Shown here: in pieces, positions 1-8,898 of the stretch
How positions within the stretch are numbered: position 1 is the first letter of the stretch
Layout of the letters: every line of letters begins with the position of its first letter
Assembly: GCA_964432885.1 (NCBI GenBank)
Contig: CAYSPG010000020.1
Location: forward strand, 4,354-68,353
DNA length: 64,000 nt
Source of the DNA: CAYSPG01 sp964432885
GTDB taxonomy: Bacteria; Bacteroidota; Bacteroidia; AKYH767-A; OLB10
Reading direction: 5' to 3'
The notes under the pieces: generated by a model
Told to the model about the DNA's origin: nothing
Databases searched by the model: none
The model's input: the letters and a program-made list of their open reading frames with translations, nothing else
Position numbers and translations under genes: made by a program

Positions 1-639
1 TCAACACAAGCCAAGGGAATAATTACCAACATACCCGATATTGCCGACCTTCCATACTTTACCACCATACCCTATAATGCACTTGTACTAACGCAAACAG
101 AAGCCGACTCGTTAAACACGCTTTATGCACTGTTAAATCCGGCTATCCAGTTTACCCAGGGGAACAATGCACTGGTTATGGAAGATGCCGCAGCCACAGG
201 CCAGCGCAGACAAGTAAAGTCAACAGAATATGTTTTAATGTCGGTTCCACTTGACAGTATATATTGTGCAGGATGGGGCTCAAGCACCGTTAAACCGCTT
301 ACAGATATGTATGTACTTGATGCTGCTGAAATAAATAAAGTTAAAACAGCTGTTTCAAGCTTTAACACCACACTAAAAAACACAGCGGCACAGTATGATT
401 TATTGTATGTAGATATAAACGCCTACTATAAAACCCTAAAAACCGGAATTGTATTTAATGGTGCTTCATACTCATTGAAATTTAACAGCGGCACTTTGTT
501 TTCGCTTGATGGGTTAAATTTAAATGCACGAGGCAACGCGTGTATAGCCAACGAATGTATAAAGGCGCTTAACATAAAGTATGGCTGCCGTATTCCTCAA
601 GCCAATGTTACTTCCTATCCTGGAATTATTTTTCCGTAA
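1..639 (+). CDS. SGNH/GDSL-type hydrolase, C-terminal part (5' truncated by window edge)
   Basis: The reading frame is open from base 1 to the TAA at 637-639, so at least 212 residues are present and the start lies upstream. The C-terminal block, FSLDGLNLNARG followed by an IANE helix and a KYGCRIPQ stretch, resembles the end of Bacteroidota SGNH/GDSL-family hydrolases, where this block normally carries the catalytic Asp-x-x-His (DGVHP or DGIHL). Here the histidine position reads Asn (AAT codon). The N-terminal block with the catalytic serine is outside the window. The family hydrolyses ester bonds in lipids or acylated carbohydrates, often at the cell envelope. If the block is aligned correctly, this copy may be inactive or use another residue. 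No sorting domain is visible at the C-terminus. The family call is from recognition of this block only. Confidence 0.6.
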   Translation, partial: STQAKGIITNIPDIADLPYFTTIPYNALVLTQTEADSLNTLYALLNPAIQFTQGNNALVMEDAAATGQRRQVKSTEYVLMSVPLDSIYCAGWGSSTVKPLTDMYVLDAAEINKVKTAVSSFNTTLKNTAAQYDLLYVDINAYYKTLKTGIVFNGASYSLKFNSGTLFSLDGLNLNARGNACIANECIKALNIKYGCRIPQANVTSYPGIIFP

Positions 640-723
640 AAAAATGTACCCTAATCTTTGTGTAATTTTTTGGAAACTGATTAAACAAATGTCAATGGCA
701 TGTGTTGATTAAATTATTAAACA

Positions 724-1614
724 ATGCAGATAAACAGGTTTTCTATAAAAGAAGTAGAAGCGCTAACAGGTGTTAAACAGCACACCATACGCATTTGGGA
801 GCAGCGATATAATGTACCCCAGCCAAAACGTACTGCCACCAACATTCGTTATTATACCGACAATGATTTAAAACTGCTGTTAAACATAGCAATGCTTAAT
901 CGCATTGGCCACAAAATTTCTAAAATAGCCTGCCTTAATGAGTGTGAAATAGAAAAACTTGTTTTAGAACACATTGAAAAATCAAACTCAACATTGCTGC
1001 AATTAGAGTCGTTAATAAATGCTGTAATGCGAATGGATGAGAAAGGTCTGGAAAAAATCATTCAAAGAAATATTTTGAAAGAAGGCTTTGAGCTTACGAT
1101 GACCAATCTGATTTTTCCTTTTTTGCATCGTGTGGGTATGATGTGGCAGGCAGGATGTGTGTGTCCTGCATACGAACATTTTTTAGCCAGCCTTATACGG
1201 CAAAAAATTATTGCGGCCAGTGATGGTTTAAAAACCGAAGCAAATCACAGCACAAAAAAATTTATGTTATTTCTTCCCCAGGGAGAATCACATGAATTAG
1301 GATTGCTGTATGCAAATTATCTTATTCGTTCACGAGGGCAGCAAAGTGTTTATTTAGGACAAAACTTGCCATTTGATTGTTTACAAACTGCTTTTAATAC
1401 TTTTCATCCAAATTATATTGTAAGCGTAATTACATCTCCTACAAAACTTAAAGATGTGCAAAATTTTATTCAGCGCCTTGCAAGCAGTTACCCACACACA
1501 CAAATTATTTTATCGGGCACACAGTTACTTAGCAAGTCATTACACATTCCACACAATGTGTCGGTTATCGAAGACTTTGACCGATTTACAAACCTTATTG
1601 AATCTGAGAGATAA
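724..1614 (+). CDS. MerR-family transcriptional regulator with cobalamin-binding domain (CarH/LitR type)
   Basis: 296 residues. Residues 5-50 form a MerR winged-helix DNA-binding domain (IKEVEALTGVKQHTIRIWEQRY). Residues 85-165 match the helical cap of B12-dependent light sensors, with Trp141 followed nine residues later by Glu151-His152, the Wx9EH signature of CarH. Residues 180-290 are a Rossmann-like B12-binding domain whose E188-x-H190 contains the candidate lower axial ligand histidine. In CarH/LitR, adenosylcobalamin binding makes a DNA-bound tetramer that light disrupts, derepressing carotenoid or stress genes. All the residues expected for that are present, so light sensing is a reasonable inference. 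No carotenoid or photolyase gene is adjacent. The 3' end overlaps convergent purN by 20 bp. Confidence 0.85.
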   Translation: MQINRFSIKEVEALTGVKQHTIRIWEQRYNVPQPKRTATNIRYYTDNDLKLLLNIAMLNRIGHKISKIACLNECEIEKLVLEHIEKSNSTLLQLESLINAVMRMDEKGLEKIIQRNILKEGFELTMTNLIFPFLHRVGMMWQAGCVCPAYEHFLASLIRQKIIAASDGLKTEANHSTKKFMLFLPQGESHELGLLYANYLIRSRGQQSVYLGQNLPFDCLQTAFNTFHPNYIVSVITSPTKLKDVQNFIQRLASSYPHTQIILSGTQLLSKSLHIPHNVSVIEDFDRFTNLIESER

Positions 1615-2167
1615 TCTTCTCTATTATAATGGGAAAATGTTTGTATTCAAGCTGGTGAATTTTATCGGCTAATGTTTCGGCAGTTTCGTTTTTATCAACT
1701 TCCACTTTTGCCTGAAAAATAATTTCGCCATCATCAAATTTTTCGTTTACATGATGAATGGTAATACCCGATTCTTTTGCGCCTGATTTTATTACAGCAT
1801 TGTGCACATTAAGTCCATACATGCCCTTACCTCCAAATGCAGGAAGCAATGCAGGATGAATATTTATAATTCTTCCCTTATAGGCTTGAATAATATCAGC
1901 AGGCATAAGTTTTAAAAAACCTGCAAGCACCACAAAATCTATTTTATGCAGCAAAAGCAGTATTAATATTTTACCTTGTTGTTTTAAATCATCAACGTTA
2001 AATATTTCGCAATGTACCCCAAGGTTATGAGCACGAGAAATAACACCAGCCATTGCATTGTCAGTTAAAATTAATTGCACATGCGCCAAAGGCGAGTTTT
2101 TAAAATAACAAATAATATTTTCGGCATTACTGCCCGAACCCGATGCAAAAATTGCGATGCGTTTCAT
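1595..2167 (-). CDS. purN: Phosphoribosylglycinamide formyltransferase (GAR transformylase)
   Basis: 190 residues, normal length for PurN. The N-terminus has the phosphate-binding loop FASGSGSN (residues 7-14). The catalytic Asn102-x-His104 lies in INIHPALLPAF, and the third catalytic residue is in the FDDG motif (Asp145/146). The enzyme transfers the formyl group from 10-formyltetrahydrofolate to glycinamide ribonucleotide in step 3 of purine synthesis in the cytoplasm. No other pur gene is nearby. The last 20 bp overlap the end of the convergent MerR-family gene, so the two transcripts would be antisense at their 3' ends. dapF lies upstream on the same strand after 61 bp. Confidence 0.95.
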   Translation of the reverse strand: MKRIAIFASGSGSNAENIICYFKNSPLAHVQLILTDNAMAGVISRAHNLGVHCEIFNVDDLKQQGKILILLLLHKIDFVVLAGFLKLMPADIIQAYKGRIINIHPALLPAFGGKGMYGLNVHNAVIKSGAKESGITIHHVNEKFDDGEIIFQAKVEVDKNETAETLADKIHQLEYKHFPIIIEKIISQIQ

Positions 2168-2228
2168 TTGCTTTTAAGCGGTGTTAAAAATTATTTAATT
2201 AAAATTTTAAAATACATTACATCTAAAA

Positions 2229-3026
2229 CTAAACCTGAATTACCCCCGAAAAAACCATCTCAGCAGGACCTTGTAAAAAAATATTTTTATACCCGTTCTT
2301 ATTCTTTTTAAAATACACTGTCAAATCTCCACCAAGAGCATGCAATTTTACTTGTTTAGAATTTGGGTTAATAAATCCAGCATGGTGTGCAACAATGGCT
2401 GATGCAGTAATTCCGGTTCCACAGGCCAGTGTTTCATTTTCAACTCCACGTTCGTAGGTTCTTATTTTCAGCACTCCATCAATGGCCTCAATAAAATTTA
2501 CATTAACTCCGTTTTTTTTAAACCTATTGTTATAACGAATTTTCATTCCATCGCCTACAACATTCATAGTATTAATTCCTTTTACAAATGTTACATAATG
2601 GGGTGAGCCGGTATTAAGTAAATAAAATCCGTTTCCCTCTTCAATTTCACGTACATCGCTCATGCTTACTTTAATTATTGCACTATTGCCTGTAACAGAT
2701 TTTATAATGGCTCTGTGCAGACCATCATAAGCTGTAAATTCAGTTTCATTTTTTATCAGTCCTAAATTATGTGCAAATAGCACAAAACAACGCGCACCAT
2801 TTCCGCACATGCTGCCCACGCGACCATCGGCATTGTAATAAATCATTTCAAAAGAGGCTTTCTTACTTTTATTCAATGTAATCAATCCATCCGCACCAAT
2901 ACCAAAATGTCTATTGCACAGCATCTCAATTTGTTTTTCCGTAATGGCTGATAAACTATTTTTACGGTTATCAATCAAAATAAAGTCGTTGCCGGCTCCG
3001 TGATATTTTATAAAATTGACATGCAT
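2229..3026 (-). CDS. dapF: Diaminopimelate epimerase
   Basis: 265 residues. Both catalytic cysteines are visible: Cys74 in the CGNGARC motif and Cys202 in ACGTG. The N-terminal GAGNDF motif is also present. The enzyme interconverts LL- and meso-diaminopimelate for lysine and peptidoglycan synthesis. It is upstream of purN on the same strand and may be co-transcribed with it. The ATG at 3026 is directly preceded, in the direction of transcription, by two near-identical AT-rich copies of about 18 bp (3027-3064) that could be regulatory. No alternative start fits better. Confidence 0.96.
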   Translation of the reverse strand: MHVNFIKYHGAGNDFILIDNRKNSLSAITEKQIEMLCNRHFGIGADGLITLNKSKKASFEMIYYNADGRVGSMCGNGARCFVLFAHNLGLIKNETEFTAYDGLHRAIIKSVTGNSAIIKVSMSDVREIEEGNGFYLLNTGSPHYVTFVKGINTMNVVGDGMKIRYNNRFKKNGVNVNFIEAIDGVLKIRTYERGVENETLACGTGITASAIVAHHAGFINPNSKQVKLHALGGDLTVYFKKNKNGYKNIFLQGPAEMVFSGVIQV

Positions 3027-3064
3027 AAAATAAATTTTGTCAGTTGAAATAAAATTTTGTCAGT
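3027..3064 (-). repeat. Tandem direct repeat in the dapF leader
   Basis: Reading the minus strand, ACTGACAAAATTTTATTT is followed after two bases by ACTGACAAAATTTATTT and then the dapF ATG. The copies differ by a one-base indel and sit about 20 bp apart, roughly two helical turns. This could be an operator or promoter duplication, but no regulator can be named. Confidence 0.5.
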
Positions 3065-3228
3065 GTATAAACGTTGTAAAAATAGGTTTAAAAACGATTT
3101 TGTTAAAAGTTCGTTAAGGAATGCTTCATAGCCGGTTCACAACTACTGCCATAATTTCGCTGGCACAATGTTAGAGGAGTAATTGAAAAAAGAAAAAAAT
3201 TAAAATCACATATTAAATAAATAAACCC

Positions 3229-4677
3229 ATGATGTCTCAATTAAAAAAATCACTAAGCGTATTATTGGTAGCTGCTATTGGCGGCATTACCTCGGTAGCT
3301 GTTTACAAGCAGCTTGAACAAAAGCAGGAATCGTACAAACAGGAAACAGCGCCTGTAAAAATGGTTAATTATTCAGGAAACAATGTACCTGTAAATATTG
3401 ATTTTACATCGGCAGCCGAACGCACTGTGCCGGCAGTGGTGCATGTTACCACAACTTTTTCCTACCAGCCTGTAAACAACGGATTATTTTTTGACCCCTT
3501 TAATTTTTGGGGGCAGCAAATGCCGCGGCAAGAGCAGCAGTCATCAGGTTCTGGTGTAATTATTACTGATGACGGTTATATTGTAACCAACAACCACGTG
3601 GTAGAAAATGCCGAAAAAGTGGAAGTTACACTTGATGATAAAAGAAAATATACAGCGCGTGTAATTGGTCGCGACCCGTCAACAGACCTTGCACTTATAA
3701 AAGTTGATGGCAAACAACTTCCTTTTGTTCCTTACGCTAATTCAGATGATATAAAAGTGGGGCAGTGGGTGTTGGCTGTGGGCAATCCATTCAATTTAAC
3801 CAGTACCGTAACGGCAGGCATTGTATCAGCACGGGGGCGCAACATACACATACTTAACGATAAGCCTTTTTCAATAGAATCGTTTATACAAACCGATGCT
3901 GCAGTAAATCCTGGCAACAGCGGTGGCGCATTGGTAAACACCAATGGCGAGCTGGTAGGAGTAAATGCAGCCATTGCGTCAAACACTGGATCCTACACTG
4001 GATATTCGTTTGCCATTCCGTCAAACATTGTGCGAAAGGTTACCAAGGATTTGCTTGAATATGGAAAGGTGCAACGCGGTTTTATAGGTGTTAGCATTAA
4101 AGACATTGACCAAAAACTTGCAGAAGAAAAAGATTTAAAAACATTAAAAGGTGTTTACATTACTGGTGTAACCGATGGTGGTGCTGCCGAAAAAGCAGGA
4201 ATTAAGGAAGGCGATGTAATAACCAAAGTAGGAAATGCAACTGTGTCGTCAACCAATGAGTTGCAGGAACAGATAGGAAGTTTAAACCCTGGTGATAACT
4301 TAAATATAACCGTACTGCGTGGCAGTGATGAAAAAACTTTTCCGATAACATTAAAAGACAATGCTGAGCGCACGGCATCTGTAAACAGTGCAACATCGGC
4401 CGGTGTAATTAATGCCCTTGGTGCTGTATTTAGCGATGTAAGCGATAAAGACAAAAAACAACTTGGAATAAATGGAGGAGTTAAAATTTCGAACCTTGAA
4501 GCAGGAAAACTTCGCAGTGCAGGCATACGCGAAGGATTTATAATTACTGCCATTGACAATCAAAAAATAGCAAGCACGGCTGATTTACAAGAAGTGCTTG
4601 CCACCAAAAAAGGCGGTGTACTTATGGAAGGAATTTATCCTAATGGCATGCGTGCTTACTATGGGTTTGGCCTGTAA
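3229..4677 (+). CDS. degP: Do/HtrA-family periplasmic serine protease with PDZ domains
   Basis: 482 residues starting Met-Met; either Met could be used. An N-terminal hydrophobic segment (residues 8-26) acts as signal peptide or anchor. The trypsin-like domain carries the triad His123 (TNNHVV), Asp153 (STDLALIKV) and Ser231 (PGNSGGAL). A PDZ domain follows at about 285-375 (RGFIGVSIKD) and a second, more divergent one at about 395-480. The family degrades or refolds misfolded envelope proteins under stress. The gene stands alone and ends at a strong terminator (4695-4726). A possible -7 element, TAATTTCG (3152-3159), one mismatch from TAnnTTTG, lies 70 bp upstream. Confidence 0.95.
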   Translation: MMSQLKKSLSVLLVAAIGGITSVAVYKQLEQKQESYKQETAPVKMVNYSGNNVPVNIDFTSAAERTVPAVVHVTTTFSYQPVNNGLFFDPFNFWGQQMPRQEQQSSGSGVIITDDGYIVTNNHVVENAEKVEVTLDDKRKYTARVIGRDPSTDLALIKVDGKQLPFVPYANSDDIKVGQWVLAVGNPFNLTSTVTAGIVSARGRNIHILNDKPFSIESFIQTDAAVNPGNSGGALVNTNGELVGVNAAIASNTGSYTGYSFAIPSNIVRKVTKDLLEYGKVQRGFIGVSIKDIDQKLAEEKDLKTLKGVYITGVTDGGAAEKAGIKEGDVITKVGNATVSSTNELQEQIGSLNPGDNLNITVLRGSDEKTFPITLKDNAERTASVNSATSAGVINALGAVFSDVSDKDKKQLGINGGVKISNLEAGKLRSAGIREGFIITAIDNQKIASTADLQEVLATKKGGVLMEGIYPNGMRAYYGFGL

Positions 4678-4694
4678 TCTAATATTGTTAATAG

Positions 4695-4726
4695 AAAAAA
4701 GAGGAGTCATATAGCTCCTCTTTTTT
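4695..4726 (+). terminator. Rho-independent terminator, probably bidirectional
   Basis: AAAAAAGAGGAG and CTCCTCTTTTTT form a perfect 12-bp stem around an 8-nt loop, followed by a T run. It sits between convergent degP and the sugar transferase gene, whose stop codon lies in the T run, so it can serve both strands. Confidence 0.9.
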
Positions 4727-5316
4727 TATGAAACAATTTTTAAAAAAGTAAGCCACATAATTTTTAAATCGGTAAAAAGGCCCGGATTGTGTATGTACTT
4801 TAAATTAAGTTCGAGTTTTGCTGGCATAATGTTTTTAATATAATAGCTTTCAGGATCGGCAGCGGTTGAAAGCAGTTCGTTTTCATTGCTAAATTCAATG
4901 CTTGCAAAATCGGTAATACCGGGTTTTACATCCAGTACCTTTAATTGGGAAGGTGTATATAAGTCAACATATTTTCTTACTTCGGGGCGTGGGCCAACAA
5001 AACTCATGTCGCCTTTAAGCACATTAATAAACTGGGGCAGTTCATCCAATTTGTACCTGCGCAGAAAATAGCCAACACGTGTAACACGCGGATCGCGGCC
5101 ACCCACGGTTAACAAACCCCGCTTGTCGGCATCAGGATGCATGGTACGGAATTTATAAATTTTAAAATCAGCATTTGATTTACCCACGCGGCTTTGCAAA
5201 TAAAAAATTGTCCCTCTGCTATCGAGTTTAATAAGCAATGCTATAAAAACAAATACCGGAAAAAAAAGCAAAAGCAGTAACAACGACAGCAGCAAATCAA
5301 AAACTCTTTTGCTCAT
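4726..5316 (-). CDS. Sugar transferase (short PglC/WcaJ-type phosphoglycosyl transferase)
   Basis: 196 residues, the compact monotopic form. Residues 5-30 are a hydrophobic re-entrant or transmembrane helix after a basic start (SKRVFDLLLSLL). The catalytic region has KIYKFRTM, GRDPRVTRVGYFLRR and the conserved LDELPQF and FVGPRPEV motifs. These enzymes move a sugar phosphate from a UDP-sugar to undecaprenyl phosphate at the inner membrane and start capsule, O-antigen or glycoprotein glycan assembly. The upstream aminotransferase gene ends 1 bp before this start, so both are surely one transcript. Other glycan genes are not visible here, so the end product is unknown. Confidence 0.9.
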   Translation of the reverse strand: MSKRVFDLLLSLLLLLLFFPVFVFIALLIKLDSRGTIFYLQSRVGKSNADFKIYKFRTMHPDADKRGLLTVGGRDPRVTRVGYFLRRYKLDELPQFINVLKGDMSFVGPRPEVRKYVDLYTPSQLKVLDVKPGITDFASIEFSNENELLSTAADPESYYIKNIMPAKLELNLKYIHNPGLFTDLKIMWLTFLKIVS

Positions 5317-5317
5317 A

Positions 5318-6535
5318 TTATTTAATATTCAACACGGCTGTAACCGATTCACTAATTGCATCAATCACAAATTTAACCTGCTCATCCGTCATTGTATAAA
5401 ACACCGGCAGAGAAATTTCGCGCGAATAGTTATCATAGGTTACAGGGTAATTTTTTATATCATACCCAAGATTTTTATAGAACGAAAACATGGGCACAGG
5501 AATAAAATGAACATTTACAGCTACATCTTTATCGAAAATTTTTTGCAGTATTTCATCGCGTTGCATTTCGTTTATGTTATTAATTCGCAACAGGTATAAG
5601 TGATAACAACTTTCAATACCATCCGTTTTTGATGGAGGTATCTGCGCCCATGAAAACTTTGAAAATGCAGTATCGTACATATCAACAATCCTTTTTCTGC
5701 GATCCATTGTTTCGGCATATCGGCTTAGTTCAACAAGGCCAATGCTTGCCATAATATCAGTCATATTGCATTTATACCCTGCTTCCACAATATCATAGCG
5801 CCAGTTTCCTTTTTGCATTTTAGCAAGCGCGTCTTTGTTTTGTCCATGTAAGGTATAAACACATAAAAAATCATACACCTCTTGGTTACTAAATGGTGCC
5901 GGAAGATTTAATGTAACGGCACCGCCTTCGGCAGTGGTTAAATTTTTTACAGCATGAAAAGAAAACACACTTATATCACACAAACTTCCCGCCATTCGGT
6001 TTTTAGAGGTAGCACCAAACGAATGTGCTGCATCAGATAAAACCAAAATGCGGTTAAGTTTTTTTTGATTTTCTCCATTCGCTATAAATTTTGATTGAAT
6101 ATCGGTTCGCTTTACAATGGCATTAATAGCATCATAATCACACAAAAAACCGCCCACATCTACTGGCATTATAACTTTTGTTTTTGAGGTAATATGTTTT
6201 TGTATTTCGGTTACATCAATGGTAAAATCCTCTTTTACATCCACAAAAACAGGTTTGGCTCCACAATGCATCACCACATTGGCAGTGGCTGAATATGTAT
6301 ACGCTGGTAAAATAACCTCATCGCCCTCTCCTACTCCATACCAGCGCAAAATTATTTCGAGCCCGGCTGTAGCAGAATTTAAACACAGCGTTGACTCAAC
6401 ACCGCAATAAGAAGATATTTCCTTTTCAAATTTTTTTGTTTTAGGGCCGGTAGTTATCCATCCCGATAACAGTGTATCGGCCACTTCATCAATTATACGC
6501 TTATCCATGCGCGGGGGCGAAAAAGGTACTTTCAT
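5318..6535 (-). CDS. DegT/DnrJ/EryC1/StrS-family sugar aminotransferase
   Basis: 405 residues. The fold-type I PLP lysine is Lys197 in SFHAVKNLTTAEGG, and DAAHSFG (168-174) holds the cofactor-binding Asp. These enzymes aminate nucleotide 4-keto (or 3-keto) sugars, for example in UDP-bacillosamine synthesis (PglE). The pairing with a PglC-type transferase 1 bp downstream supports a role in making an amino-sugar that is then loaded on undecaprenyl phosphate. The dehydratase and acetyltransferase that would complete a bacillosamine-type pathway are not in the window. The substrate is therefore inferred only at class level. Confidence 0.9.
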   Translation of the reverse strand: MKVPFSPPRMDKRIIDEVADTLLSGWITTGPKTKKFEKEISSYCGVESTLCLNSATAGLEIILRWYGVGEGDEVILPAYTYSATANVVMHCGAKPVFVDVKEDFTIDVTEIQKHITSKTKVIMPVDVGGFLCDYDAINAIVKRTDIQSKFIANGENQKKLNRILVLSDAAHSFGATSKNRMAGSLCDISVFSFHAVKNLTTAEGGAVTLNLPAPFSNQEVYDFLCVYTLHGQNKDALAKMQKGNWRYDIVEAGYKCNMTDIMASIGLVELSRYAETMDRRKRIVDMYDTAFSKFSWAQIPPSKTDGIESCYHLYLLRINNINEMQRDEILQKIFDKDVAVNVHFIPVPMFSFYKNLGYDIKNYPVTYDNYSREISLPVFYTMTDEQVKFVIDAISESVTAVLNIK

Positions 6536-6725
6536 CTGTTTATATTTTATACTTTATAAAAAGCTACATGAAATAGGAATTATATATTTTACTGAAAACC
6601 GTTCAGACAGTGGCTATTTCACATGCCTATTTAAGTTTGCTAAAATAACCATTGACGACTAATTAAAACAACACTCTATTTATTTAGGTGTTTGCAATCA
6701 CATCTTATCAAAAAACAACAATTTG

Positions 6726-6733
6726 TAAGTTTG
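6726..6733 (+). promoter_or_regulatory. -7 promoter element of the hydroxylase-family gene
   Basis: TAAGTTTG matches the Bacteroidota -7 consensus TAnnTTTG, 22 bp before the ATG at 6756. No good -33 TTG is seen at the expected distance. Confidence 0.5.
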
Positions 6734-6755
6734 CAATGGCTACCATAAGCTAGTA

Positions 6756-7529
6756 ATGGATCAACTGTTTTTAAACTCTGACTATACCGATTTTACCATT
6801 GGCATGTATGCCGCCAATGCAGGCCGCTACATTTTATTTTCGGGCATGGCATGGTTGGTTTTTTACATGTGGAAGAAAAAACATTTTGCACCACGCAAAA
6901 TACAAGTTGCTTTTCCTGAAACTAAAAAAGTGCGCACCGAAATAATTTACTCGTTTATTACGTTTATCTTTTTTGCTCTTACCGCACTGTTACTTCGCTG
7001 GCTGCGTAAACATGATTATACTTTTATTTATTTGGACATTCACCAGTATGGTAAATTGTACTTTGTGGTTAGTGTTTTTTTAATGTTGTTTATTCATGAT
7101 ACGTATTTTTACTGGACACATCGATTTATGCACCTAAAAAATGTTTTTCCTGTGTTTCACCGTATCCATCATTTATCTAACAATCCATCACCTTGGGCTG
7201 CATTTTCTTTTCATCCGTTAGAAGCAGTTATCGAAGTGGGTGTGCTGCCGCTTATCGTTTTTATTATGCCTGTGCATCCGTTAGCTATTTTGATTTTTTT
7301 GGTTCTTATGACTGTAATGAATATAATTGGCCATTTAGGATACGAACTATATCCAAAAAATTTTTTAAAAAATCCATTGCTCAGATGGAATAACACTTCC
7401 ACACACCACAACATGCATCATCGGTTGGTAAACTGCAACTATGGATTGTATTTTAACTTTTGGGATAAATGGATGGGCACCAATCATAAGGAGTATCAAA
7501 AAAATTTTGATCGTGCTGCAGGAACTTGA
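6756..7529 (+). CDS. Sterol desaturase / fatty acid hydroxylase-family membrane protein
   Basis: 257 residues with several hydrophobic segments (about 25-40, 65-82, 100-116, 160-195). The di-iron histidine boxes of the family are all present: H114DTYFYWTHRFMH126, HRIHH (135-139) and HHNMHH (217-222). Family members hydroxylate or desaturate lipids or carotenoids in the membrane using oxygen. The substrate is not clear from sequence; carotenoid, fatty acid and hopanoid-like lipids are all possible. The gene stands alone, with a TAAGTTTG promoter element 22 bp upstream. Confidence 0.88.
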   Translation: MDQLFLNSDYTDFTIGMYAANAGRYILFSGMAWLVFYMWKKKHFAPRKIQVAFPETKKVRTEIIYSFITFIFFALTALLLRWLRKHDYTFIYLDIHQYGKLYFVVSVFLMLFIHDTYFYWTHRFMHLKNVFPVFHRIHHLSNNPSPWAAFSFHPLEAVIEVGVLPLIVFIMPVHPLAILIFLVLMTVMNIIGHLGYELYPKNFLKNPLLRWNNTSTHHNMHHRLVNCNYGLYFNFWDKWMGTNHKEYQKNFDRAAGT

Positions 7530-7633
7530 AAGATGTAAAATTATTCAAAGTCTAATTAGTTAGGGTTTATAATAATACATCCCCTTACCATCAACCAAAT
7601 GCTAATGCAAGCATCACCTGTTCATAAACAATT

Positions 7634-7664
7634 TTGCTGCATTTGCTTTAAAAAAATATTTTTG
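7634..7664 (+). promoter_or_regulatory. Bacteroidota-type promoter of the WG-repeat gene
   Basis: TTG (7634-7636) is followed after 20 bp by TATTTTTG (7657-7664), a full match to TAnnTTTG at the expected spacing. The start codon is 24 bp further on. Confidence 0.65.
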
Positions 7665-7688
7665 TATAAACCATAAATCAAAATTAAA

Positions 7689-8735
7689 ATGACAAATAAA
7701 TTAATGCTGGCAGCAGCACTGCTTGCCACCCAATGCGCAACAGCACAAACGTATGTTACACAAGTAAAACCTGCCGGTACTAAACTATGGGGATATACCA
7801 ATATAAAAGGCGAAATACTAATACAGCCCCAATATGAAAAGTGTTATCGCTTTTCTCCCGAAGGTTTGGCTGCCATTTACGACCGCGACCAAAGGCAATA
7901 TCATTTTATCAATTTAAAAAATGAAAAGTTGGCGGTGGAAGCGGCTGGGTTTAAAATAAAAGACGGCCTTGGGTTTGATGTGGCCGGATTTAAAGATGGG
8001 CTGGCGCTGATAAAAAAAGGCGAAAAGTGGGGTTATATAAATACCATGGGAAAAGTAGTTATTGAAGCTAAGTATGATGACGGATGCGATTTTGATGAAG
8101 GGGTGGCTTATGTAAAACTTGGAGGTAAATATTTTATAATAAACAAGCAGGGCACAGAAATGCCGGTGGCGGCTGATGCCACAGATGTGCGCGACTTTAC
8201 CGAAGGCATGGCCCCATATCGTGCTGCCGACAAAAAGTTTGGGTTTATAAATGCCGAAGGCAAAGTGGCTATACCGGCACAGTTTGAAAGCGTGGGCTAT
8301 TTTAAAAATGGGCTGGCATGGGCAAAAATTAATGATGGCTTGCTTGGATATATAAACCCCAAAGGCGAGTGGGTAATTAAACCTCAGTTTAATTCGGGTA
8401 AGGAGTTTGATAAAGAAAGTGGACTGGCACGAGTTAAAAATGGCGAGCGCTGGGCATACGTTAACCGGCAGGGCGAAATACTTGATATAAACGATACCGA
8501 TGTGTGGGGAGATTTTTCGGAAGGACTTTGCGATGGCCGTAAAAATGGCAAAAAGGGTTTTTATGATAATAAAGGCAACTGGGTTATAGCCCCACAGTTT
8601 GACGGTGTGCGCGATTTTAAAAACGGATATGCTGCTGCTAAAATGGGTGATAAATGGGGCTTAATTGATAAAACAGGCAAGTGGATTTTACAGCCGCAGT
8701 TTGATGGGATAAAAGATATGGAGATAATTAAGTAA
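7689..8735 (+). CDS. Secreted WG-repeat protein
   Basis: 348 residues. An N-terminal signal peptide ends near ATAQ (residue 20). The rest is about eight or nine degenerate repeats of roughly 35-40 residues with a WGY-(I/V)-N-x-x-G-(K/E)-x-(V/I)-I-x-P-Q-(F/Y) core, for example at KLWGYTNIKGE, KWGYINTMGK, KFGFINAEGK and KWGLIDKTGK. WG repeats form beta-rich envelope or surface proteins of unknown biochemical role, often predicted as binding scaffolds. The gene is monocistronic with its own promoter at 7634-7664. No enzymatic domain is visible. Confidence 0.88.
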   Translation: MTNKLMLAAALLATQCATAQTYVTQVKPAGTKLWGYTNIKGEILIQPQYEKCYRFSPEGLAAIYDRDQRQYHFINLKNEKLAVEAAGFKIKDGLGFDVAGFKDGLALIKKGEKWGYINTMGKVVIEAKYDDGCDFDEGVAYVKLGGKYFIINKQGTEMPVAADATDVRDFTEGMAPYRAADKKFGFINAEGKVAIPAQFESVGYFKNGLAWAKINDGLLGYINPKGEWVIKPQFNSGKEFDKESGLARVKNGERWAYVNRQGEILDINDTDVWGDFSEGLCDGRKNGKKGFYDNKGNWVIAPQFDGVRDFKNGYAAAKMGDKWGLIDKTGKWILQPQFDGIKDMEIIK

Positions 8736-8829
8736 ATGAGTTAGAGGTAATGTGGCAGCTTATCCTAAATGGAAAATATACAACTGGATATTAGGATTTG
8801 ATTTTTATTAATCAATAAAATAAACTAAT

Positions 8830-8880
8830 GCAGAGGCGCAAAGGCGCTGTGGTTTTTTCTCTTCGTATTTGCGCTTCTGC
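8830..8880. repeat. Interspersed inverted repeat (GCAGAGGCGCAAA type)
   Basis: Arms GCAGAGGCGCAAA (8830-8842) and TTTGCGCTTCTGC (8868-8880) pair with one mismatch around a 25-nt loop. It sits between the convergent WG-repeat and EF-G2-type genes. It may act as a terminator hairpin for the minus-strand gene, but its GC content is unlike the surroundings and suggests a dispersed palindromic repeat. Confidence 0.65.
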
Positions 8881-8898
8881 GTTAACCAATAATACCAC

